DNA of 21,691 nt from a virus: positions 1-21,691 of the IMG/VR virus record IMGVR_UViG_3300007514_000076. One strand, written 5' to 3'. Made by a program: the position numbers and the translations under genes. Under the pieces are notes generated by a model, which saw only the letters and a program-made list of their open reading frames with translations, searched no databases and was not told where the DNA came from. This document shows, piece by piece, positions 13,774 to 18,991 of this stretch (positions are counted from its first letter, which is position 1; each line of letters starts with the position of its first letter).

Positions 13774-13879
13774 TAAGTGTTGTAAATGGTTATTGGGCGC
13801 ATATGTAGGTTGGTCTATTATTGTTGATTTAACTTTATTAGCGGGGGTAATTATTTTACTTTGGAAATATGTTAGTTAA
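13751..13879 (+). CDS. micro membrane protein, 42 residues
   Basis: MIKAIKNSKCCKWLLGAYVG is followed by one strong hydrophobic span (about residues 14-38, ending LLAGVIILLW) and KYVS at the end. The lysine-rich N-terminus suggests an inside-facing N-terminus. AAGGA stands eight bases before the ATG, which is good support for a real gene despite its length. It starts inside the 3' end of the previous gene in another phase and overlaps the Fe-S carrier start by eleven bases, so the three are translationally coupled. The cysteine pair at 10-11 near the membrane is notable. Function unknown: candidates are an antiholin-like or superinfection-exclusion factor, both inference. Confidence 0.6.
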   Translation: MIKAIKNSKCCKWLLGAYVGWSIIVDLTLLAGVIILLWKYVS

Positions 13880-14198
13880 TTTAAGTGATAACGCCAAGAA
13901 ACAGATTCAAGTTCTTTGTGAGAAGAACAAAAAGGACTACGTGTTGCTTCAGGCTAAAGGTGGCGGTTGTGCTGGTTTTATGTATGATTGGTCTTTCGTG
14001 GAAAAATCGGATATAGGCGATAAAGATTCTGTAATACCTGTGGAAAAAAATGCGAATCTTGTTATAGATGGAAAATCGGAATTCGCTCTGATAGGTATGA
14101 ATGTTGATTATGTTGAGGAAGTGTTTGGGTCCCATTTTGAGATTAATAACCCGAATGCGAAAAGTGGTTGTGGTTGTGGGGTCTCATTTTCTGTATAA
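13869..14198 (+). CDS. A-type iron-sulfur carrier, IscA/HesB family
   Basis: The 109-residue product has the family length and the three invariant cysteines: C34 in 'KGGGCAGFMY' and C101/C103 in the C-terminal 'SGCGCGVSFSV'. Flanking motifs 'LSDNAKKQIQ' at the start and 'LIGMNVDYVEEVFGSHFEIN' before the tail are typical. Such proteins accept Fe-S clusters from the scaffold and pass them to client enzymes. Related genes are known in marine cyanophages and other T4-like phages as host-derived metabolic genes. Clients could be host enzymes or phage Fe-S proteins outside this window. It is coupled to the micro membrane gene and its stop (14196-14198) lies within the late promoter that drives the following lipoprotein gene. 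Confidence 0.92.
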   Translation: MLVNLSDNAKKQIQVLCEKNKKDYVLLQAKGGGCAGFMYDWSFVEKSDIGDKDSVIPVEKNANLVIDGKSEFALIGMNVDYVEEVFGSHFEINNPNAKSGCGCGVSFSV

Positions 14199-14201
14199 AT
14201 A
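14194..14201 (+). promoter_or_regulatory. T4-type late promoter overlapping the Fe-S carrier stop codon
   Basis: Exact TATAAATA whose inner TAA is the stop codon of the IscA-like gene. Predicted start near 14207; AAGGA at 14211-14215 and ATG at 14220 follow. It should drive the lipoprotein, oxygenase and epimerase genes. Confidence 0.72.
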
Positions 14202-14219
14202 GTAGAAGAAAAGGAAACA

Positions 14220-14387
14220 ATGAAATATATACTAATATTATTAATTGGTTTTGTCCTAGTTGGGTGTAATGCAATTTCTTTAGGAAAGAAATGTACTTAC
14301 TCAGCTGATGGTACAAAAGTTTGGTCATACGTGTGGTTGCATAAAGATGGCAAACCTGCTGATATACAAAAAATCAATTGTAATTAA
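14220..14387 (+). CDS. small phage lipoprotein, 55 residues
   Basis: MKYILILLIGFVLVGCNAIS shows a lipoprotein signal: positive start, hydrophobic core and lipobox L-V-G-C with C16 as the lipidated residue. The mature part of 40 residues has a second and third cysteine (C25 and C54) that could form a disulfide in the periplasm, and a 'YSADGTKVWSYVWLHKDGKP' stretch. AAGGA lies five bases before the ATG, and the late promoter at 14194 is placed correctly. Asn at +2 after the cysteine predicts transfer to the outer membrane by the E. coli rule. Phage lipoproteins commonly act as superinfection-exclusion factors (e.g. Cor, Llp of T5) or as Rz1-type spanins; it is not proline-rich as Rz1 is, so exclusion is the better guess. 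Confidence 0.7.
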   Translation: MKYILILLIGFVLVGCNAISLGKKCTYSADGTKVWSYVWLHKDGKPADIQKINCN

Positions 14388-14392
14388 AAACA

Positions 14393-14962
14393 ATGACACA
14401 CTATCAAGTTGCTGAAGACATTAATATAGATGTTAATAGGTTGCGTGATGAATATGTACAATTTAAAGAAAATTTGGGTTTTACTACAGATGACCCTAGC
14501 AAGGTGGACTTCAACGCAATTTGTATTAATAGAAAACCTGGCGATTCTAACTCTATTACTGGTGGCAACATAAGGGGATTATATTGGACTTATGCTAACG
14601 AAGATAATAAAGAAGAACAAAGACTCGAAAAGGTTGACGAAGAATCCTTTACAGAAATTTGTCCAGATTTTGAGGCCACGTATATCGAAGAAGTCTATAA
14701 TCAAATCAAAAGTAAATACAAAGTAGGTCGAGTGCGTTTCTTAATGAAACCACCAAGAAGTTGTTTATCTTGGCATAGAGACCCCGATAAAAGATTACAT
14801 ATTCCTATTATTACAAATAAAGGATGTAAAATGGTAATTGAAAATGAGGCGTTCCATATGCCTGCTGATGGCAAAGCCTATATAACCGATAATACAAAAT
14901 ATCACAACTTTTTTAATGGGAGTGAATTAGATAGAGTTCATTTAGTTGCAGTATTATTATAA
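14393..14962 (+). CDS. 2OG-Fe(II) oxygenase-like protein (aspartyl/prolyl hydroxylase type)
   Basis: A 189-residue protein with a double-stranded-beta-helix pattern in its C-terminal half. 'SCLSWHRDPDKRLHIPIITN' gives the iron-binding H128-x-D130, 'YITDNTKYHNFFNGSELDRV' gives the distal H171, and R181 is placed to bind 2-oxoglutarate; 'FHMPADGKAYITD' is the linking strand. Such enzymes use iron, oxygen and 2-oxoglutarate to hydroxylate a protein side chain or small molecule. T4-like marine phages often carry them, mostly with unknown substrates. The first 110 residues resemble no domain I can name and may choose the substrate. It follows the lipoprotein by five bases without a Shine-Dalgarno and ends just ahead of AAGGAG for the epimerase. 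Confidence 0.8.
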   Translation: MTHYQVAEDINIDVNRLRDEYVQFKENLGFTTDDPSKVDFNAICINRKPGDSNSITGGNIRGLYWTYANEDNKEEQRLEKVDEESFTEICPDFEATYIEEVYNQIKSKYKVGRVRFLMKPPRSCLSWHRDPDKRLHIPIITNKGCKMVIENEAFHMPADGKAYITDNTKYHNFFNGSELDRVHLVAVLL

Positions 14963-14971
14963 GGAGAATAA

Positions 14972-15721
14972 GTGAATATATTATTAACAGGTTCCGAAGG
15001 ATTTATCGGAAGTCATTTAAAGAAATTTCTTATTAAAGAAGGTCATAGTGTTCTAGGCTATGATAATAAAATCAATAAACCAGTAGAAGAATTATTTACA
15101 AAACTTGATGAGTTTTGGAGACAAATAGATTATGTTATACACTTAGCCGCCCACGCAGGCGTGAGGAAATCAATAGAACAACCTGAACATTATTGGCATA
15201 ACAATGCCGAATTAAGTAAAAGACTTTTTGATAAATGTTGGGACTTTGGTATACCTATTTTATATGCTAGTTCATCTACAGCAAAAAATTGGTGGTTATG
15301 TCCATATGGTGCAAGTAAGAAAGCAACAGAATTAGTAGCACACGAAGGACAAATTGGTTTAAGATTTTCTACCGTATATGGTGATGGCGCAAGACAAGAT
15401 ATGTTTATTGCAAAATGTAAAAATAGAAGTTTAGAATATGTAACCACTCAACGAAGAGATTGGATTCATATTGATGATGTTGTTTCTGCTATTGACCATA
15501 TTATGAGTTATCATACAGATGGTCCAGAAATTTATGATGTTGGTTTAGGAAATTTATATAATGTTAAAGATATAGGAAATATGTGTTGTCCTGGAGTTGA
15601 AGTTAAAGAAGCATTACCTTGCGAACAAGAAAATAATAAAGCAGATAATTTACCTTTAATAAGATTAGGGTGGAAACCTAATAAGAGTTTATTTGAATAC
15701 TTGGATATACCTAATGATTAG
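14972..15721 (+). CDS. NAD-dependent nucleotide-sugar epimerase/dehydratase
   Basis: An extended short-chain dehydrogenase. The Rossmann GxxGxxG motif is G7-x-x-G10-x-x-G13 (LLTGSEGFIGSHL), 'YVIHLAAHAGVRKSIEQP' follows, then catalytic S/T near 101-103 and Y112-x-x-x-K116 (PYGASKKATE), and 'LRFSTVYGDGARQDMF' with 'RRDWIHIDDVVSAIDHIM'. This is the UDP-glucose 4-epimerase / dTDP-glucose 4,6-dehydratase group. At 249 residues it is shorter than the usual 310-340, mainly in the substrate-binding C-terminus, so the exact sugar cannot be told. It starts with GTG supported by AAGGAG six bases upstream. A phage copy could alter the host's surface sugars or supply sugars for phage or DNA decoration. 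It is coupled to a small frame that overlaps its stop. Confidence 0.85.
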   Translation: MNILLTGSEGFIGSHLKKFLIKEGHSVLGYDNKINKPVEELFTKLDEFWRQIDYVIHLAAHAGVRKSIEQPEHYWHNNAELSKRLFDKCWDFGIPILYASSSTAKNWWLCPYGASKKATELVAHEGQIGLRFSTVYGDGARQDMFIAKCKNRSLEYVTTQRRDWIHIDDVVSAIDHIMSYHTDGPEIYDVGLGNLYNVKDIGNMCCPGVEVKEALPCEQENNKADNLPLIRLGWKPNKSLFEYLDIPND

Positions 15722-15869
15722 TTTTCGACAAATACATAATTTAAAATCTTATATGAATGAAAATAAGAAAGTCTTTTTAGAAGAAATGAAGAAAATACAT
15801 AAACGATTAGATAGAATTGAAAAAAAGATAAATGCGAAGTCTAAAAGAAATAAACAAACAACTGAATAA
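15714..15869 (+). CDS. small basic coiled-coil protein, 51 residues
   Basis: MISFRQIHNLKSYMNENKKV begins a frame whose ATG overlaps the epimerase stop (ATGATTAG). Residues about 14-45 form a heptad-like amphipathic helix rich in Lys, Glu, Ile and Leu (EEMKKIHKRLDRIEKKINAK). There is no strong Shine-Dalgarno, so translation would rely on coupling. An internal ATG at 15753 would give 38 residues with the same helix. I do not recognise it. The codon pattern is ordinary for the region, and the tight overlap on both sides supports a real gene. Confidence 0.5.
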   Translation: MISFRQIHNLKSYMNENKKVFLEEMKKIHKRLDRIEKKINAKSKRNKQTTE

Positions 15870-15975
15870 AGAATATCCTAAATTCTTAAAATCAATTCCC
15901 AAATTAAGTAATAAGGATATTTTAAAACACCCATTAATGAAACTATTAGAGGAGTTAAAAAAATGTCTAATGTAG
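15832..15975 (+). CDS. small protein, 47 residues, overlapping guaC
   Basis: MRSLKEINKQLNKEYPKFLK starts a second tiny frame in another phase that overlaps the coiled-coil gene by 38 bases and guaC by 13 bases. It is lysine- and leucine-rich and probably helical (LSNKDILKHPLMKLLEELKK). It has no clear Shine-Dalgarno. Function unknown. The GAGGAG that serves guaC lies within its last codons, a packing that suggests coupled translation, but chance cannot be excluded at this length. Confidence 0.4.
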   Translation: MRSLKEINKQLNKEYPKFLKSIPKLSNKDILKHPLMKLLEELKKCLM

Positions 15976-17012
15976 AATTTGATGTCAAACTAGGTTTTGA
16001 TGATGTATTATTGAAACCAAAAAGAAGTACCTTAACAAGTAGATCAAAAGTAAATTTAACACGCATACATAAATTTAAACATAGTACAAAAACTTTTGAA
16101 GGCGTTCCTTTAATTGCAGCTAATATGGATGGAGTTGGAACATTTAGTATGGCAAAAGTTATGCAAGATTTTAATTGTTTAACGGTTATTAAAAAACATT
16201 ATACAAAAGAAGATTGGGAAAAAGCAGTAGGTGAAGGATTAAGTTTAAGACATATTGCCGTTTGTACAGGTTCAAATATGATACACGACCCTAATGCTGA
16301 AGATTACTTTTTAACTAAACTTCTATTAGAGAAGTATCCTGATATTAATTATATTTGTATAGATGTTGCAAACGGTTACCAAGAAGCGTTTGCTAATTTT
16401 GTTGCAAGAGTAAGAAAAGACTTTCCAGATAAAGTTATAATTGCAGGTAATGTTATTACTCCAGAAATGACCGAACAATTAATTATTAGAGGTGCAGATA
16501 TTGTAAAATGTGGTATTGGTCCTGGTAGTGTATGTACAACAAGAGCAATGACAGGAGTTGGATATCCCCAATTATCTGGTATATTAGAATGTGCTGACGC
16601 AGCTCACGGTTTAAAAGGACATATTGTTTCAGATGGTGGTTGTAGAACACCAGGAGATGTTTCAAAAGCATTTGCTGCTGGTGCTGATTTTGTAATGTTA
16701 GGTGGAATGTTAGCAGCTCATAAAGAATCTGAATTGCAATTAAAAGATGGTAAGTATGAATTTTATGGAATGGCGTCTGATAGAGCAATGGAAAATCACG
16801 GTAATAGAAAAGATGGTTATAGAGGTGCTGAAGGCAAATTAGTTCATTTACCAGATAGAGGTCCAGTACAACATACTATCAATGAAATATTAGGTGGAGT
16901 TCGTTCTTCTTGTACCTATGTTGGTGCAGAAAGATTAAAAGATTTACCTAGATGTGCGACGTTCGTACAAACCCGAGAAATACTTAATCGGGTTTATAGT
17001 GATTTTGAATAA
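15963..17012 (+). CDS. guaC: GMP reductase
   Basis: The 349-residue product follows E. coli GuaC (about 346) almost end to end. 'KLGFDDVLLKPKRSTLTSRS', 'VPLIAANMDGVGTFSMAKVM', 'YICIDVANGYQEAFANFVAR', 'GADIVKCGIGPGSVCTTRAM', 'GVGYPQLSGILECADAAHGL', 'VSDGGCRTPGDVSKAFAAGA' and 'ILGGVRSSCTYVGAERLKDL' are all conserved. C191 in GPGSVCTTR is the catalytic cysteine. No CBS pair interrupts the barrel as in IMP dehydrogenase, and the whole sequence is closer to GuaC than to GuaB. The enzyme reduces GMP to IMP with NADPH, releasing ammonia, and so returns guanine nucleotides to the adenine branch. In a phage of an AT-rich genome this would help convert salvaged host GMP to AMP/dATP. GAGGAG precedes the start. 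It converges with a minus-strand gene with no gap. Confidence 0.95.
   Translation: MSNVEFDVKLGFDDVLLKPKRSTLTSRSKVNLTRIHKFKHSTKTFEGVPLIAANMDGVGTFSMAKVMQDFNCLTVIKKHYTKEDWEKAVGEGLSLRHIAVCTGSNMIHDPNAEDYFLTKLLLEKYPDINYICIDVANGYQEAFANFVARVRKDFPDKVIIAGNVITPEMTEQLIIRGADIVKCGIGPGSVCTTRAMTGVGYPQLSGILECADAAHGLKGHIVSDGGCRTPGDVSKAFAAGADFVMLGGMLAAHKESELQLKDGKYEFYGMASDRAMENHGNRKDGYRGAEGKLVHLPDRGPVQHTINEILGGVRSSCTYVGAERLKDLPRCATFVQTREILNRVYSDFE
16969..16995 (+). terminator. possible weak hairpin terminator inside the guaC 3' end
   Basis: AAACCCGA 16969-16976 pairs perfectly with TCGGGTTT 16988-16995 across an 11-base loop, ahead of the converging stops at 17012/17013. It codes for guaC residues and has only three T after the stem, so it would be a weak or factor-assisted terminator at best. 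Confidence 0.25.
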
Positions 17013-17303
17013 TTATCTGTAATATACTGAAAAAGTATCAGCGCCGTGTATATGGCAAAATGATTGAGGTCTTTTATACCAAGATTTAGACTTTCCTCTA
17101 TATCTGTATCTAATATTTTTAGCTCTTTTAGATTTACTAATTGCTTTAAAATGTGGTAGATACTTAATTGGTATATTAGCTGCAATACAATTACCTTTAT
17201 ATTTCCACGGATCAAGTAAATACTTTAACAATTGAGCGTTCATTATCTCAAAATGTTGGTCTCTAGTTAAATTGTCTATATTTTTTTGTTTTATATCGTT
17301 CAT
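17013..17303 (-). CDS. basic protein of unknown function, 96 residues
   Basis: MNDIKQKNIDNLTRDQHFEI leads into 'LLKYLLDPWKYKGNCIAANI' and 'PHFKAISKSKRAKNIRYRYR', ending 'CHIHGADTFSVYYR'. The C-terminal half is very basic (many Lys, Arg, Tyr), compatible with nucleic-acid binding, but no family is recognised. GGGAG lies before the ATG, within the end of the upstream gene, and the two genes share TAA-ATG with no gap, so they form a two-gene minus-strand operon. The stop abuts that of guaC. Two cysteines and two histidines near the end (CHIH) do not form a standard zinc motif. Confidence 0.7.
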   Translation of the reverse strand: MNDIKQKNIDNLTRDQHFEIMNAQLLKYLLDPWKYKGNCIAANIPIKYLPHFKAISKSKRAKNIRYRYRGKSKSWYKRPQSFCHIHGADTFSVYYR

Positions 17304-17480
17304 TTATATCTCCCTTGACATTAAATAGATTGAAATAACGCCAGATACTAACATAGTACCAAACATTGCAAAAAATAAGGGCCAATTATCATTACCTAGA
17401 CAATGACCGCCACAATCCTCGATTGCACCAACAGCAAATATTGCTGAAAGTATTGTTATTGTTGAAAATAAAGTTTTCAT
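17304..17480 (-). CDS. small two-helix or signal-bearing membrane protein, 58 residues
   Basis: I use the ATG at 17480 (MKTLFSTITILSAIFAVGAI) because AAGGAAA precedes it; the longer frame from 17546 has no such site. The first 20 residues are a signal-anchor or signal peptide, a short polar loop with two cysteines follows (EDCGGHCLGNDNW), and a second hydrophobic span (about 34-54, LFFAMFGTMLVSGVISIYLM) ends at REI. The CGGHC spacing recalls a thiol or metal site but is too short a context to call. It is divergent from the lipoprotein gene at 17552 and coupled to the basic protein behind it. Confidence 0.6.
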   Translation of the reverse strand: MKTLFSTITILSAIFAVGAIEDCGGHCLGNDNWPLFFAMFGTMLVSGVISIYLMSREI

Positions 17481-17502
17481 AGTGTTTCCTTTCAATTTAT
17501 AC

Positions 17503-17510
17503 AATAAATA
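17503..17510 (+). promoter_or_regulatory. possible late promoter, AATAAATA
   Basis: Fits NATAAATA with A at the variable base. It stands 41 bases before the lipoprotein ATG at 17552, in the divergent gap. On the other strand TATAAATT (17494-17501) is a weaker candidate for the minus-strand pair, but would start transcription only eight bases before that ATG. Confidence 0.35.
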
Positions 17511-17551
17511 TACACTATTCCAAGCAGGAGTCAAGCGAAAAATCAAGAAAA

Positions 17552-17752
17552 ATGCATAAAAAAGTCAATAAAATCAATGGTTTAGTAATTATTTTGTTCT
17601 GCTTTTGTTCTTTTTTACTCAATTCCTGCGTGAAAGTGCAAAAATGTGAAGTAAAACCCGATTATGAGCGAATCAGCGAATCAATTTCAGACAATGAAGG
17701 AAATTTAAGCGAAACGGAGTTGAGGAGTGGGATATTGAGCTGTAATTTTTAG
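17552..17752 (+). CDS. small phage lipoprotein, 66 residues
   Basis: MHKKVNKINGLVIILFCFCS begins a lipoprotein signal with a long positive start, a hydrophobic core and lipobox L-L-N-S-C (FLLNSC), giving a mature chain of about 40 residues starting CVKVQKCEVKP. The mature part is short, polar and acidic, with two further cysteines (C33 and C64). No close Shine-Dalgarno is seen: AGGAG at 17526 is too distant. It is the second lipoprotein of the window and shares no evident sequence with the first beyond its type and cysteine habit. Likely roles are exclusion of competing phages at the envelope or a spanin part, both inference. Confidence 0.65.
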   Translation: MHKKVNKINGLVIILFCFCSFLLNSCVKVQKCEVKPDYERISESISDNEGNLSETELRSGILSCNF

Positions 17753-17759
17753 ATAAATA
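17752..17759 (+). promoter_or_regulatory. probable late promoter for bL12, GATAAATA
   Basis: NATAAATA with G first, overlapping the lipoprotein stop. Predicted start near 17765, twelve bases before the ATG at 17777, with AAGGA between. The spacing is like the other late units. Confidence 0.5.
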
Positions 17760-17776
17760 GTCTTAAAAAGGAAATT

Positions 17777-18142
17777 ATGAGTCAAGTAGATACATTGGTT
17801 GAACAATTAGGTAAATTAACGGTTTTAGAAGCCGCTGATTTAGCAAAAAAATTAGAAAAAGCGTGGGGTCTTGATTATGAGAAAATTCTACAAGGCGCAA
17901 AACCTCAAATAGTTGAGGAAGTGAAAGAAGACACACTTTTAAAAGTAATTTTAACTGGTTATGGTGAACAGAAAATAGCAGTAATCAAAGCAGTAAGACA
18001 AGTTAAAGATATGGGTCTTTTGGAAGCTAAGAATTTTGTAGAAGGCGTTCCACAAGAATTAAAAAGTGATATAGAAAAAGAGGAAGCTGATAAAATCAAA
18101 GTTGCTATAGAAGCAGCTGGTGGTTCAGTAGAAATAAAATGA
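17777..18142 (+). CDS. rplL: ribosomal protein bL12 (L7/L12)
   Basis: The 121-residue product has both domains of L7/L12. The N-terminal dimerisation helices (1-32) read 'LVEQLGKLTVLEAADLAKKL' then 'EKAWG', close to the alphaproteobacterial 'LSKLTVLEAAELSKxLEEKWG' form. The C-terminal factor-binding domain (about 52-121) has 'KIAVIKAVRQVKDMGLLEAK', 'FVEGVPQELK' and 'AAGGSVEIK'. The usual Ala-rich hinge is replaced by a short non-alanine linker (33-51). On the ribosome, bL12 forms the stalk that recruits elongation and initiation factors. A phage copy could join host ribosomes and favour phage messages or counter loss of host protein; viral bL12 genes have been reported in surveys of aquatic viruses. 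It has its own AAGGA and a late-type promoter, so it would be made late. The next gene's ATG overlaps its stop. Confidence 0.95.
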   Translation: MSQVDTLVEQLGKLTVLEAADLAKKLEKAWGLDYEKILQGAKPQIVEEVKEDTLLKVILTGYGEQKIAVIKAVRQVKDMGLLEAKNFVEGVPQELKSDIEKEEADKIKVAIEAAGGSVEIK

Positions 18143-18237
18143 TAGAAGAATTAGAAAAAGCAAAAGATTGGTTAGTAAATACAAAGGTACCAGTATATGT
18201 ACTAGTATTATTAGTCATTATCTGGATATTAGTATAA
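18139..18237 (+). CDS. single-helix micro-protein, 32 residues
   Basis: MIEELEKAKDWLVNTKVPVY followed by VLVLLVIIWILV. The first 17 residues are a charged helix and the last 14 a membrane anchor running to the stop, so it is a C-tail-anchored peptide. The start ATGA overlaps the bL12 stop and the stop TAATG overlaps the PAAR start, so it is translationally locked between the two. Too short to assign a family. The exact overlaps on both sides argue for a true gene or at least a coupling device that passes ribosomes from bL12 to PAAR. Confidence 0.6.
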   Translation: MIEELEKAKDWLVNTKVPVYVLVLLVIIWILV

Positions 18238-18539
18238 TGCCAGCAGTTAGTAGAAAAGGCGACACTACTACAACTGGTCATATTTGTGCAAGTACAACAA
18301 TATTAGATACACCTGCTCAAAGTACGGTAAGAGCTAATAGTATTTTGATAGCAAGACAAACTGATCCAACGGTATCTCACCCCTATCCTCCAGCACCACC
18401 TTGCGCTCCTCACGTTGCAAATGTTAATGTTGGTTCATCAACGGTTCGGGTAGTTGGTTTACCAATTTCAAGAATTGGTGACTCAACGGATGCTGGTGCA
18501 TTAACTACAGGTTCTTCAAATGTTTTTGCAGGCGGCTAG
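18237..18539 (+). CDS. PAAR-repeat baseplate spike tip protein
   Basis: I start it at the ATG at 18237 (MPAVSRKGDTTTTGHICAST), since the longer frame from a TTG at 18168 overlaps the micro-protein and is not conserved in character. The 100 residues show the PAAR pattern: 'VSRKGDTTTTGHIC' and the P/H/C-rich 'SHPYPPAPPCAPHVANVNVG', then 'VRVVGLPISRIGDST' with repeated D-S/T-T turns. H15/C17 and C58/H61-type residues can bind the metal that sharpens the cone. In T4 the equivalent gp5.4 caps the gp5 needle. Because gp5 here has a needle but no tip, this is its likely partner, although encoded 5 kb away. No Shine-Dalgarno: expression probably depends on coupling to the micro-protein. Confidence 0.85.
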   Translation: MPAVSRKGDTTTTGHICASTTILDTPAQSTVRANSILIARQTDPTVSHPYPPAPPCAPHVANVNVGSSTVRVVGLPISRIGDSTDAGALTTGSSNVFAGG

Positions 18540-18547
18540 ATATTTCT

Positions 18548-18555
18548 TATAAATA
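18548..18555 (+). promoter_or_regulatory. T4-type late promoter with almost no leader
   Basis: Exact TATAAATA; T4-style start near 18561 lies three bases before the gp25 ATG (18564). No ribosome-binding purine run is present, as at 3189. Confidence 0.7.
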
Positions 18556-18563
18556 TTACCGTT

Positions 18564-18989
18564 ATGGCAAATTACGACTCATCAAGTTCAAATTTAAGTA
18601 AAAGTTCGGTAAAGACTTATAGCGATCTTAATTTAGACTTTACTAGAAATGTTATCACTAATGATATTTCTAAAATTAAAGGTGTGGATGCTGTTAAACG
18701 TAGTGTTCGTAATTTGATTCAAACAGCATTTTATGAAAGACCATTTCATCCAGAAATGGGTTGTGGTGTAAGAGAGTTATTATTTGAAAATTTTACTCCT
18801 GCAACTAGTATGTTTATTCAAAGAAAAATTGAAGAGGTTATAACAAATTATGAACCAAGAGCAAGATTACATCAAATATCGGTAAACGAACAACCAGATA
18901 GAAATGCTATTGAAGCTACAACATATTTTTATGTTGAGAATTTACCAGAACCAGTAGTGGTGACTACCGTATTACAAAGGATTAGATAA
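18564..18989 (+). CDS. 25: baseplate wedge subunit gp25
   Basis: The 141-residue product (T4 gp25, 132) has 'DLNLDFTRN', 'AVKRSVRNLIQTAFYERPFH', 'PEMGCGVRELLFENF' and the conserved E97-P98-R99 ('NYEPRARLHQI'), the EPR motif of gp25-like sheath-starter proteins, which share this feature with TssE of type VI secretion. gp25 attaches to the (gp6)2-gp7 wedge core and starts contractile sheath assembly. A serine-rich 18-residue N-terminal extension precedes the domain. The stop is two bases before gp6. The late promoter directly abuts the start, so the mRNA may lack a leader. Confidence 0.93.
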   Translation: MANYDSSSSNLSKSSVKTYSDLNLDFTRNVITNDISKIKGVDAVKRSVRNLIQTAFYERPFHPEMGCGVRELLFENFTPATSMFIQRKIEEVITNYEPRARLHQISVNEQPDRNAIEATTYFYVENLPEPVVVTTVLQRIR

Positions 18990-18991
18990 CA

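Noticed and set aside
18168-18236. Upstream TTG start for the PAAR protein
   Set aside because: It overlaps the micro-protein, lacks a ribosome site, and the PAAR domain begins right at the ATG at 18237.
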